Positions 22,592 through 33,554 of a stretch of 64,000 nucleotides of DNA are shown here, piece by piece (the stretch's first letter is position 1; each line of letters starts with the position of its first letter). The DNA comes from Astragalus membranaceus (taxonomy: Eukaryota > Streptophyta > Magnoliopsida > Fabales > Fabaceae). Location: positions 28,501,917 to 28,565,916 of the forward strand of contig CM076848.1 in assembly GCA_039519185.1 (NCBI GenBank), in the 5' to 3' direction. A model generated the notes under the pieces. That model was not told the DNA's origin, made no database searches, and worked only from the letters and a program-made list of their open reading frames with translations. Made by a program: the position numbers and the translations under genes.

Positions 22592-24509
22592 TGGTGTGGA
22601 AAATAGTATGCAAGTATACATAGTCACACAAGTAATATAATGATAAGAAAAGGTCGAACCCACAGGGATTATGAAAACTCTATGTTGCTTAGAGTGTATA
22701 CTTAGTGTGTCTACACTATTAACAATTGGTTAGAGTTTATGAATTGTATTTAAACAATATAAACCGTAAATATGTGAAGGAAATCAGTTAGATAAAGTAG
22801 TTGAGATGTTTTCACCAAGTAACTTACTTCTAAGAGTTTTAGTGGTGTAGGAAGTGTAGGTACACTGAGTGCAGCTGCATGAGTGTGTGCTTTTCAGTCA
22901 CTTTCTTCAGAGTTTCATTACAAGCTTCCTATGTCTAGGCATGCTAAATAGGTTCCCTCTTGTCTCTTAAGCGCCCACTGTATCACCCTAAGAACTATGT
23001 TATCTCATGTCTAGGACTTAACATGGTTTTAACAAGCAATTCTTTATTAAAGCTAGTTTAACAAAGATGATGTTACAAACACTTATTCTTATCAACTCTT
23101 GATGTCTTAAATGTAACCCATGTCTGCTGTTACAAGTTTACCTATTCTAAGGTGATCAAATTCAGAATAAGTTTTGAAAGAAGTATTGCACAAGAGTTAA
23201 AATGCATACACTACTAGGAGACGGTTTTCGACCGTTGCCATAGGGTCTAAATGTTGTAGTGACTTGAACCACATATACTTACTTAGAAGTTCATTACAAA
23301 GCTTACAACATCTCAACTTAAGGAAATTAGCTCATATTACTCATTATAAAATAGAAAGAATCTGTAAGGAACATAACAAGATGAGTAATATTGCAAAAGA
23401 ACTAAAAGAGATAGAGATTACTCAAGTAGAAGAACTTTTTCATGAGATTTCCAAGTTGAAGTACAAGGTGATATCCTTACACAAGTTTCCTCCAAGTAGA
23501 AGTGAAGGGAGTGGTTGTCAAGCACCTCCTTACCTTCCTTCTCTTCAGAAACGTAAATAAAACTAAACTAAACTAAAAATAAAACTAAACTTAAGTGATC
23601 CTTTAAGAAATGGATGAAGGATGATTTCTAAGTGAAGACATCGCTTCTATTTATAGGCATGAGAGCTTGCCTCCCTTGGAGGGTTTCCTTTGGCGCGAAA
23701 TTGTAACTGAGATAATTAACCATGGTTAGTTGCAGACCTCCCATCAAGCAAGTTGTTCAAATTGGTCGCTTTGTGTAACACCCTAAATATTTAATTAATT
23801 ATTTAATTAAGTATTTAGGAATTTATTTAATTTACTGGGTATAATTTAATTAATTAGAATTTATATTAATATGTGTAGGAAGTATTAGAAGGTGGAGGTG
23901 CCAAACTAAATGGACTTGGGCTTAAGTGAGAAGCCCAAGCCCATGACTCTTGTCATATGCGAAGTGGACAAGTGCTTAGGGGTTAGGGTTTGTTGTGGCC
24001 AATTGCGAAATTTGAGAAAAGAGAGAAAACAAGGGAGAGGCGCGCCGTAGAGAGGGAGAGGGAGAAGAGAAGAGTCGCGAGCTTCAAGGAGAAAAGAGGA
24101 GGCGTGATCCGGTTGCCGTGGTTCCGTTCGTGATCATCTCTAGAGATCCTATTCTTCTAATTCGAGGTAAGGGGAGTTCTATCGATTTCTATAATAATTT
24201 CTATGATAGATCCTAAGTAGTGATAGCCTAGATGTAATTATGATTGTTATAGTGCTTGCGAAATTCATGTCTTGATCGTTGCCATATGCGTGATTATGTG
24301 TTGATGCTTGCGAATTCATGCTTTGATTTTAGATGTATGCGTAATGCTATGTGGTGCTTGGGATGGGTGAAATTCGATGTTTGAAAGGTGGTGTTGGATG
24401 ATTTTATACGTGATTATGAAAGATTGTAATATGGGTTGTGTTGGTCATGCGAAAAATTTTGAGAAAAATGATGTTTTGGGCTGAATTTGTGTAAAAATCT
24501 GGTGCTGGC

Positions 24510-24800
24510 AGTGTTCTGGGCGCCAGGCGCCCTGTGCTGGGCGCCAAGGGAGCCTGTGCGCGTTGCAGTGTGCGTGGGTGGGCGCTGGGTGCCAGCGCTG
24601 GGCGCTGAGCGCCCGTGTGTGTTGCGTTGCGTGTTGCGCTTAGGCGGTGGGGGCCAGCGCTGGGCGCTGAGCGCCCATGTGCGTGTGCGGTGTGTTGCGC
24701 CAAGGCGCTGGGCGCTGAGCGCCCGGGTGTGTGCGTGCGTGTGTTGCTTCTTGCTAGGCGCTGGGCGCCAGGTGCCTGGGCGTTGGGTGCCCAGGGCGCC
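24510..24800. repeat. GC-rich palindrome cluster in solo LTR
   Basis: Repeats of GGGCGCC/GGGCGCTGAGCGCCC separated by GTGTGYG tracts; the 15-base palindrome occurs three times (around 24598, 24660 and 24708). Strong local GC contrast with the AT-rich surroundings. Confidence 0.85.
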
Positions 24801-25118
24801 AGTTTTCAGGATGTTCCAAAATATTTTCGAAAACTGTTTTCGCCATATCTTTTGACTCAGATATCCGTTTTGAACGATTCAAAAAGCGTTGTGAAGCATT
24901 TTCAGTTGTCCATCTGCGTATCCCATTTTTAAAAATAAAAACTTATTATTTCTGAAGGTTGCTGGGGCGCCCAAGTGGCTGTTCCCGGTGAACCGTTGCT
25001 GTGACAATGAAAGGATGTTCTGGGTGTCTTTAAAAATTCCCTTTTTGCGTACGACCGGTGGTTTTAACGAAGTAATGTCAAAAATAATGATTTTGACGAT
25101 GATGCCCCTAGTGTCTAG

Positions 25119-25395
25119 TTAAATGACTATTTTGCCCTTAGTGGCTAATATTATTTATAACGACGTGTAAATGACTGTTTTGCCCTTAGTGGCTAATATT
25201 ATTTATAATGACGTGTAAATGACTATTTTGCCCTTAGTGGCTAATATTATTTATAATGACGTGTAAATGACTATTTTGCCCTTAGTGGCTAATACTATTT
25301 ATAATGACGTGTAAATGACTGTTTTGCCCTTAGTGGCTAATATTATTCGTAATGACGTGTAAATGACTGTTTTACCCTCAGTGGCTATTGTTTGA
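25119..25395 (+). repeat. 48-bp tandem array in solo LTR
   Basis: Five to six units of about 48 bp, each with TGACTRTTTTGCCCTTAGTG and ending ATAATGACGT, with few mismatches. Confidence 0.85.
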
Positions 25396-26757
25396 GTTGA
25401 TGATATTTATGTGTAATTGACAATGGAACCCAGTGACGTTTAAGGCCCGAAAGGCTAAGTGATGTTAAGGTCAAAAAGGGCCAAGTGACGTTGTGTGTAA
25501 ATTGTGAATTGACAGGTGCAGTGCTTCTTGTGAGCAAACTGGTAAGTGACGGGTCACATAGTTGACTATGATTTTGGGCATTTGTGTATTTGTGTATTTG
25601 TGAGTGGTGCATGTCATAGTGTCTCATGCCCCATATGCATAAACCCAGTGACGTTTTGAGGCCCATGTGGCTAAGTGACGATGAGGCCTTAAGGGCTAAG
25701 CGACGTTTTGTGAAAAGGTACCTCATGCATATGCCCGCGAGTGGGTTGCATTTCATATGCCTACATGACATAGAGATGAGTTATTGTAGTGATGTGAATG
25801 ATGATTGTGATGTGAATAATTTAGAGCTGTGACTTGACTTATTATTTATCATATGTTTTATTATATGAATTGAATTGGACTCACCCTTCTGTTTGAATGT
25901 TACTCCCATGTGGTAACGTGCAGGTGATTGCGAGTGAAGGACTAGGTACCTTCACTAATTCGAGTCGAGTCGTCACGCTCTGATACGTAGCACTCAGGGG
26001 GGGACGAACTTAATGTTATAATTGGCTTTGGTTGTTGTGTTTTGTTGATAATTTTGTTTTACTTTGTTATTCCGCTGCGTAGTTGATTTTTTTATTGACG
26101 TTAAATTTTATTGCGGTGATAATTGTGGTTTTGAGATTCGCCTGTTAGTGAGATGCTACGTAATATATGGCTATTATGCTTTTGAGCTGTTTTAATTGAG
26201 AAATGTAGTTTTATTGAAGTATGTGTAACATCCTTTGCAATGAAAAGAAAATTTTAAAACTCTGATATTTTCCAATTGAATTAACGGGTAGAAAAGGGGT
26301 GTTACACTTTGCATGAAGCTCACATGGGGTGGTCCAATGAATGAGTGCCACATGGCCTTGAGTGAGTGAGCTTCTCAACTAGTCTTTGATAGTAGGCGCC
26401 GAATTCTGCAAGTGGATCTGCTCCATATGACTAGGCATGACGTCACATATCAAGTGTTGAAGCATTGGAATGGTCCTTGGATGTTTTGGTCCAAAGTGCT
26501 GGTTTAGCAGGTGTAGGCAGTGTGGGCACTCCTATGTAGGCAATGTGGGCACACCTGAAGTAGCTGCACTGAACAGAAACATCAAACCTAACAAGATATA
26601 TGCATTTTGCCTAATTCATTGTCCTTATTCATTTGAATCTTTAAAATGTTGTTTCTTAATAAATAAGCTATATTTATATATTTATGTTCTTGAAGATAAG
26701 CAATAATCCAAGTTTAATTGTATGAATAACTCTATATAAAATAGAGTTATCAATGAA

Positions 26758-27540
26758 CAAGACATATAGTGGGATCATTCTTTGTTTAGGTGACAAAGTT
26801 CTTAGAGAGATAAGCAAAGAGAAATCCGCTGCAGCTATTTGGCTAAAGCTATAGAGTTTATACATGACAAAATCTTTAGCAAATAAGCTCTATCTTAAAC
26901 AAAGACTCTACACCTTCAAACAACAACAAAGCACATCAATTGGAGACCATATAGATGAGTATCACAAACTCATATTGGATCTTGAGAACATTGATGTGAA
27001 GGTTGATGATGAGGACCAAGCTCTTCTGCTAATCAGATCCTTGAATAGCTCATATGACACCTTGGCAGACACACTCATATATGGAAGGGAATCCATATCT
27101 TGAGGAGGTGCATTCTGCATTGATGTCCAAAGAATTGTCAAAGAGAAAGGATTTGAAAGAAAATGACCAAAGTGAAAGCTTGATGGTTAGAGGCAGAAGT
27201 GAGAAAAAGGAAGGCAAGAGAAAGAATAGGTCTAGATCAAAATCTAAACCTAAACACAATAGATGCTATATCTGCAATAAAGAAGGACATTTCAAGAAAA
27301 TCTGTCCTGATAAAAGAAATGGAAAGAGAAGCAGTGCTGATGATTCTGGAAATGCATCCATTGCATCTGATGGGTATGACAGTTGTGAACTCCTATGTCT
27401 AGAAGGAAACAACTGTGAAGTTCTTGGAAAAGAAGAATGTGATGAACCCAATGATGACTGGTGTGAAGCATTGGTGGCTGCAGATGATGAGAGAGTTGAG
27501 TCAAACTCTACTGCATCAACATCTGGTGATGATGATTGGA
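26758..27540 (+). pseudogene. Copia gag, C-terminal piece with zinc knuckle
   Basis: Resumes the gag reading after the ATGAA duplication, with LGDKVLREISKEKSAAAIW and LYMTKSLANKLYLKQRLYTF. It contains a TAG near 26850, shifts frame near 27090-27105, then continues to a basic segment and the CCHC knuckle CYICNKEGHFKKIC (27268-27309), which binds RNA. Copia gag features are clear; the stop and shift show it is dead. Confidence 0.88.
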
Positions 27541-28850
27541 TACTAGATTCAGGATGTTCGTATCATATGTGCCCCAAAAGGGAGTGGTTTGAGGACTACA
27601 AGCCATTCAAGGGAGGAAAGGTTATGATGGGGAACAACAAGGCATGTGAAGTCATTGAAATTGGATCTGTCAAACTGCTACTCATTGATGGTACAGTGAA
27701 GAGATTGACCAATGTGAGACATGTACCTGATCTGAAAAGCTCTCTGATATCACTAGGAACACTTGAAGCTATTGGATTCAGTTTCAAAGGTGAAGACTCA
27801 GTCCTGAAAATCATGAAAGGTTCAAGAGTGGTGATGAAAGGTACAATGAGGAAAAACAACTTGTATGCTTTGATGGGAAACACTGTGATTGGTGAAGCAA
27901 ATGTTGTTAACTCCCAGGAAAACAAGACACTCACATGGCACCAAAGGCTTGGACATATGAGTGAGAAAGGCTTGAAGGAGTTAGACAAGCAAGGGCTTCT
28001 ATGTGGAGACAAAATCAGTCAACTAGGATTCTGTGAGCATTGTATATTTGGAAAGCAAACAAGGGTCAAGTTCTCTATTGGTGTTCACAAGACAGCAGAG
28101 AAGCTTGGATATATACATTCAGATCTCTGGGGACCATCTAAGACTCCTACACATGGAGGTAAGAGATACTTCATAACTTTCACTGATGACTATAGTAGGA
28201 AATTTGGCTTTATTTGTTAAAAACTAAAGATGAAGCATTTCAAACCTTTGTTGATTGGAAGAAAAGAGTTGAGACTCAATGTGGTTTAAAAGTTAGGGCA
28301 CTTAGAACAGACAATGGTCTAGAGTTCTGTAATGAAGAGTTTGATAGATTTTGCAAAGACCATGGTATCTACAGAAATCATACAGTTAGAGGCACACCAC
28401 AATAAAATGGACTAGCTGAGAGATTAAATAGGACTTTACTAGAAAAGGTTAGTGCATGCTGTCTTGTGCAAAATTATCAAAATCCTTCTGGGGAGAGGCA
28501 GTAAACACAGCATGTTATTTGGTAAATAGAAGCCCCTCCACAGCTCTAAACTTCAAGACACCTCAAGAGATATGGACAGGCCAAGCACCAAGTCTCAAAC
28601 ATCTGAGAGTGTTTGGTTGTCCTGCGTATTTCCATGTAAATGAAGGTAAGTTGGAACCAAGGTCTAAGAAAGGGCTGTTCATGGGATATCCTGATGGTGT
28701 GAAGGGATATAGGGTGTGGTCAATTGATGAGAAAAAGTGCATCATAAGCAGAGATGTCATTTCAAAGAATCAATTACTGACACAGGAACAAGTGAGGCTC
28801 TTGAGCCAAGTGAGCAAGACAAGGAATTCCAACTTGAGGTGGAGTTAAAA
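27530..28850 (+). pseudogene. Copia protease and integrase region
   Basis: Aspartic protease active site WILDSGCSYHMC near 27538-27573, then the pre-integrase segment LTWHQRLGHMSEKGL with CEHCIFGKQ (HHCC zinc finger), then the integrase core with HSDLWGP and RTDNGLEF. A frameshift/stop at about 28214-28220 and a TAA at 28402-28404 (in the conserved TPQxNG context) break the frame. The downstream KxWGEAVNTACYLVNRSP and FGCPAYFHV motifs are typical copia integrase C-terminal sequence. Confidence 0.88.
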
Positions 28851-30127
28851 CACAAGCAAACCAATAATGACACAGGTGAAACTCTAGCTGATAATCAAGC
28901 TGGGGAAGGTGATTCAAGTTCTGACTCAAGTAACAGTGAACCAGAAGATGAATATCTTCTATGTAGAGACAGAGAAAGAAGACAAATAAGGCCTCCTAGG
29001 AAGTATGGACATGAATCAGCCACTGCTTATGCTCTAAATACTGCAGAGAACATCATGAATGAGGAACCAAACTCACATCAGGAAGCATTAGCCAGCAAGC
29101 ATCACAAAGAGGGGCTAAGTGCTATGGAGGAAGAAATGGAATCTCTACATAAGAATGAAACCTGGGAATTGGTGAAGAAACCATCTGGTGTGAAGCTTGT
29201 GGGGTGTAAATGGATCTACAAAAGAAAGGAGGGCATGACAGACAATGATCCACCTAGATATAAAGCTAGGTTGGTTGCAAAAGGTTATACACAAAGAGAA
29301 GGTATTGATTACTCATAAATTTTCTCACCAGTGGTGAAGCACAGTTCAATTAGGGTCCTACTGGCTTTAGTTGTTCATTTCAATCTGGAACTAGAACAAT
29401 TAGATGTGAAGACAGCTTTCTTGCATGGTGTTCTAGAGGAGAAAATATACATGGCTCAACCAAAGGGATTTGAAGCAAAGGGCAAAGAAGAACTGGTTTG
29501 CTTGCTGAAGAAATCTCTTTATGGGTTGAAACAATCACCTAGACAGTGGTATAAAAAATTTAACTCCTACATGATGGATATAAAGTTCAATAGAAGCAAT
29601 AGTGATAGTTGTGTATATTACAAGAAACTCAACAGTAATGACTACATCTATCTATTGCTCTATGTGGATGATATGCTGATAGCTTGCAAGGACAATGCTG
29701 AAATTTCAAGGCTCAAATTGTTGCTGAACAAAGAGTTTGAGATGAAGGATCTTGGCAAAGCTAGCAAGATCCTTGGAATGGAAATAGTAAGGAAAAAGGA
29801 TACACAAAACTTGCGCATAACTCAAGAGAATTATGCTAAGAAGGTGGTGTGCAGGTTTAGCATGACAGAAGCTAAAACTGCCAAGTTACCTATTGCTGCT
29901 CACTACAAGCTATCACAAGAAGATTGCCCTTCAACTGATGTGGAGAAGAAACAAATGGAAGAGACACCCTATGCAAGTGCAGTAGGGAGTCTTATGTATG
30001 CCATGGTGTGCACAAGGCCTGACCTTGCCTATGCACTAAGCCTTGTCAGCAGGTACTTGTCAAATCCTGGACAAGAGCATTGCTCTGCTGTCAAGTTCAT
30101 TCTGAGGTACCTAAATGGAACAACAAG

Positions 30128-30910
30128 TAGAACTGGCAAAATGGGCCGGGCCCGCCGGGTTAGCCCGAAAAATGGGAGGGCTTGGGCCGAAGGAATTGAG
30201 TCTGTTTTTACATCCGGGCTTTTTAGCCCAGTCCGCAAAAGCCCGAGCCCACGTCGGACTAGCCCGACCGGGCCATGGGTAGCCCGCAAGCCCGTGAATA
30301 AAAAATTGGGATTACAGTAGATACAGGTTTTGGCTAAGTAGGATTTTTAGATAAATCAAGCCTTATTTTTATGTGCTTTTAGTCCTCTATTTTACCCCAT
30401 TTCATAACATTTTCCTTTTTTTGATTTCTTCCAGGGATCTATCTTCCAGTAATATCAAAGGACCAATTCCTTCTAATGTCACTGAGATGACCAATTTAGA
30501 AATACTGTAGTGCTTCAAAAACTCTCGTTTAAAAGCTTTTGCATTTATTTTTGGTGGGAATTAGTGGACTTTCTTTTTATGCATTGATGTAATAATTGTG
30601 TATTTGCCCGCAAGCCCGTAAATAAAAAAATTGTGCAAAACAAAAGGTATGAAGGTATTCATCAAGTAGTGGTTACAGGTTTTGGCTTTCAGTTTGTTGT
30701 GCATCATTTTGTCCGGTTACATGATAGTGTCGTTAAAAAATCGCGCATAATGCAGGCTAGCCCGAAAAGCCCGCAGCCCGCATAGGGCCGGGCTTGGGCC
30801 ATAAAGGGTGAGCCCGAATTTCAACCCGGGTTTTTAGCCCGACCCTTAAAAGCCCGAGCCTGTAGCGTGCCGGCCCGATATGGGTCGGGTAGCCTGTTTT
30901 TCCAGCTCTA
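30128..30910. mobile_element. Non-autonomous hAT element carrying a host LRR exon
   Basis: Ends TAGAACTGGCAAAATGGGCC and, as reverse complement, TAGAGCTGGAAAAACAGGCT. Flanked by an 8-bp duplication ACAACAAG (30120-30127) and ACAATAAG (30911-30918), one mismatch. Subterminal regions are rich in GCCCG/CGGGC repeats, as in many plant hAT elements. No transposase. The centre contains an LRR-gene exon with its flanking intron sequence (30435-30506). Confidence 0.87.
30435..30506 (+). pseudogene. Captured 72-nt exon of an LRR receptor-type gene
   Basis: A T-rich tract and acceptor TTGATTTCTTCCAG precede exactly 72 nt, followed by the donor CT|GTAGTG. Read with one leading base, the exon encodes an LRR unit with DLSSSNIKGPIPSNV and TEMTNLEI, matching the plant LRR pattern LxLxxNxLxGxIPxxLxxLxxL. 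Exons of 72 nt in this same phase are characteristic of several LRR receptor kinase families. No start, kinase or further repeats are present, so it is a fragment carried by the hAT element, not a gene. Confidence 0.75.
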
Positions 30911-31496
30911 ACAATAAGTGTTGGTCTCAACTACAGTGAAGGATCTTATGATTCAGGTGGAGTTGAGGGATATGTTGATGCTGACTTTGCTGGGGATAGA
31001 GACAAAAGAAGGTCTCTCACAGGCTATGTGTTTACACTGTTAGGTAACATGATTAGTTGGAAAGCCTCTCTTCAACATATGGTAGCCCTATCCACAACAG
31101 AGGCTGAGTACATTGGTATTACTGAAGCTGTGAAAGAAGCCCTGTGGCTCAAAAGATTGGTCAATGAACTAGGTGTAAAACAAGAGAGTGTTAATGTGTA
31201 TTGTGACAACCAAAGTGCAATACATTTAAGTAAAAATCATGCTTATCATGAGAGGACAAAACACATTGACACACGGTTACATTGGATCAAGGATGTTATA
31301 GCTCAAGGGACTGTCAAAATCGTAAAAGTTCACACATCACAAAATCCAGCAGACTTCATAACTAAGGTTGTGCCACAAAGCAAGTTCAAGCATTGCTTGA
31401 ATTTGTTGAACATTGTTTAAATTCCAATAAGGGTTGAATTTAAGCATTCGAAGGAGTTCCTGTTGCAGGTGGCATTATAGTTGCCAAGGTGGAGAT

Positions 31497-32060
31497 TGAT
31501 GATTATGTGGCAACCAATTTGTCATCACTCAAGCTATGCCACGTGTCAGTTTGTTAGTGGACAGAATCAAACGGTAGTTAAAACCATTGGAAGACTTGTT
31601 TTGGCGCCAAACTTTTCTTTGCAAATGTTATATAGTTTTGATTCTGTTATTCAGTGTAACTAGATTGATCATTCCATTGGGATTGTGTGACGAGAGCAAA
31701 CACGGAATTTGTGGGCTTAGGGAAGTGAGGGGGAATCAAATTGGGTTTCGCTTGTACCGTTTTCATCAAAGATTGAACATTGGATCAATGCAACAGGAAT
31801 TAAGCGTTTGCTTAATTCCCCAGACGTAGATATCTCATTGATATCGAACTGGGTTATCAAATCGTGCCTCTTGCTCGCTTAATTTTGCTCAATTCGTTCC
31901 TATTGCGTTTTCCCCCAATTCTGGGTATTTTAGGGTTCTTCGCGTCAAAGATTCATTTGCTGTGTGTTTGATCAAATTGGCTTATCAGTTAGGTCAATTA
32001 GATCATTGTGTTCACTCCAGTTCAAGATTCACGCAGATTCTCGTTGCTTCAACCTTAACA
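31497..32060 (+). repeat. 3' LTR of copia element
   Basis: 564 bp, nearly identical to 21838-22383, preceded by the purine-rich CCAAGGTGGAGAT tract that should act as PPT. Confidence 0.92.
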
Positions 32061-32065
32061 GAAAT

Positions 32066-32726
32066 GGTGGGGGCGAATAAAACCTAAAGGTTAGTGTGTT
32101 TACACACGCTTTAGAATCAAGTGCAATCATCATCATCTTCATCATTGTTCGAGAATCGAGAGTTGCAACATCTTCCCCAACAAATTGTTCTCACAAGAAA
32201 TATGTCCCATTAGCCTATAAAATTATGTGAAATCGTCACATAGTTATATAAGGGCTATTTATAAAACATTTAGGGTGTGTTTGGGAGTTTGGATGGGAGG
32301 GGAGGCATGAGAGTAATATTAATAATTCTTTAGCAATTGGGAGAAAAATTATCCTCCTAAACCCCTCTTCTAGTTTATTATTAGTTTAAAGACTAAATTG
32401 AAGGTTTACTCTAAAATTATAAGAAGTTAAGTAGTCCGACCCTGATTCAATGTCTTGGATATGCCACTGCACACACTTATGTATCATTCTAGTGAGACCT
32501 GATGACACTACAAGAGAAAAGCACAAGCAAAAAAACAACCTAAGACCCACAAGGGTCGCTAATGCCTTCTTCCTCAACTAACAAAAGAAGGCTTAAAAAG
32601 AGGATGGGATACAATCATAGATCTTGCAAGTAACATCTATATCCAAGCTCTCCTAAGAAAGGGTGTTTGCCGCCTTGTTTGCTTCTTTGTGAATAATGCA
32701 TGTGATCAAAGCTTCCAAATAATTAA
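32066..32726. other. Non-coding spacer between two retrotransposons
   Basis: No ORF with recognisable similarity. The stretch GGGTGTGTTTGGGAGTTTGG near 32273 looks like the end of some dispersed repeat but no partner end or duplication was found. Confidence 0.5.
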
Positions 32727-32731
32727 GGAGG

Positions 32732-33451
32732 TGTTAGCCTGCATTTTCGAGAGGCTCAATTAAATGCAGTCAACGATGTTGATTTGTTATTTTAAAGGAA
32801 AAATGTTGATATTTGACATTAAGAAGGCGTTTTGAGGAATATTTTCGACTATGCCTAAGTCTTAATGAAACTAAGAGTTTAAAGGCAAAGTTTCGACGAG
32901 AAAGAAGTTTAGAAGATTGGTCGCAGGTTAAAGCCAATGAGTTTGGTCGAAGACCAGAGCAATGATGTTGTCGAAGGTGTAGGCATTTACATGGTCGAAT
33001 TGCATATAGCAGTTATAGTTTTTGAACTTCTTAGCAGTTTTAGGCAGTTTATGTTTTCCTCCTTGTATATATAGTAGTTTTCCATAAGTAAAACGGGTCA
33101 CAAACTCATTACACAAATTCTCACGCTCTACTTCCAAGTTAAAGCGAAAAACGAGTCCAGAGAAGCAATTTATGATTGTGTACCACTTTCCTCTTTTTAA
33201 TACAATTTTACTTTGTTTATTTCCAATTCCTGCACTTTTGCTTTCTTTGTCTTACGCAATTATCTTCTTTTCTGAAACAATTCATTAGTTTCACAAGAAA
33301 CGTTGAATTCCTTTCTTTTTCTTCAACTTGACCCGTAAGAAATCCGTGTTCTCTAAACGACTTTTATCCAAACTGTCTTGGGATTTACTAGTTGATCCCG
33401 CAAGTAAACTAAACTGGAAACTAGCGTGTTTACCAAAATCCACGGTAAACA
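32732..33451 (+). repeat. 5' LTR of Tat-like element
   Basis: 720 bp TG...CA. It carries TATATATAGTAG near 33064-33075 as the likely TATA box. It differs from the 3' LTR by about 2-3 percent by eye. Confidence 0.92.
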
Positions 33452-33554
33452 AATTGGCACGCACAGTGGGACAGTTTGTGCTAATTTTAAAAGTTGTTTT
33501 ACAACATTTCTGGGTTTGTTGTTCTTGAATTTAAAAGCATAAAGTGATTTGTGC

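Larger units (their letters stand above)
23774..26306 (+). mobile_element. Solo LTR of 2533 bp nested inside another solo LTR
   Basis: Starts TGTAACACCCTAAATATTT and ends AAAAGGGGTGTTACA, flanked by a perfect 5-bp duplication CTTTG (23769-23773 and 26307-26311). The TGTAACACCC start and long length suit chromovirus (Tekay-like) Ty3 LTRs; lineage is inference. It holds a GC-rich palindromic cluster (24510-24800), a 48-bp tandem array (25119-25395) and CAGTGACG...GGCTAAGTGACG repeats (25430-25710). ORFs reading through the GC-rich part are compositional. Confidence 0.85.
22592..26752 (-). mobile_element. Solo LTR (about 1.6 kb net) inserted in copia gag
   Basis: Begins TGGTGTGGAAAATAGTATGC and ends ATAGAGTTATCA, with a perfect 5-bp duplication ATGAA on both sides (22587-22591 and 26753-26757). 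Inside its left end lies CAAGTAATATAATG...CGAACCCACAGGGATT; the same motif, inverted, occurs at the end of the LTR near 63808-63855, which suggests minus orientation and a Ty3 lineage with a tRNA-Asp primer. No coding region. A second solo LTR (23774-26306) sits inside it. Confidence 0.8.
28737..31420 (+). pseudogene. Copia reverse transcriptase and RNase H, split by hAT
   Basis: RT begins around WELVKKPSGVKLVGCKWIYK, has LDVKTAFLHG, SLYGLKQSPRQW and the catalytic YVDDM near 29660. A TAA at 29316-29318 interrupts it. The RNase H side has VGSLMYAMVCTRPDLAYAL, then is cut at LRYLNGTTS by a 783-bp hAT element (30128-30910), and resumes with YVDADFAGDRDKRRS, STTEAEYI and YCDNQSAIHLSKN, ending at TAA 31418-31420. 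Copia order and motifs are textbook; the copy cannot make an intact polyprotein. Confidence 0.9.
21838..32060 (+). mobile_element. Ty1-copia retrotransposon with three nested insertions
   Basis: LTRs at 21838-22383 and 31497-32060 begin TGATGATTATGTGGCAACC and end CTTCAACCTTAACA. Flanks TAAAT (21833-21837) and GAAAT (32061-32065) match at 4 of 5 bases. Internal order is gag, protease, integrase, RT, RNase H, the copia order; the sequence resembles the Tork/TNT1 group, as inference. Net of nested elements (22592-26752 and 30128-30910) and their duplications it is about 5.3 kb. By eye the LTRs differ at roughly 14 positions plus one 18-bp indel, so the copy is not recent. Stops and frameshifts in gag-pol make it non-autonomous now. 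Confidence 0.93.

Noticed and set aside
23211..23245. CACTA-type transposon end (CACTACTAGGAGACGG)
   Set aside because: Only one end-like motif, no second inverted end and no 3-bp duplication found.
24404..24932. Long frames on both strands in the GC-rich part of the solo LTR
   Set aside because: Palindromic GC-rich repeats open several frames at once; Ala/Arg/Pro or Cys/Val/Gly bias, no domain.
25119..25395. Regular repeats resembling a CRISPR array
   Set aside because: The units are contiguous 48-bp tandem copies without unique spacers, inside a plant LTR.
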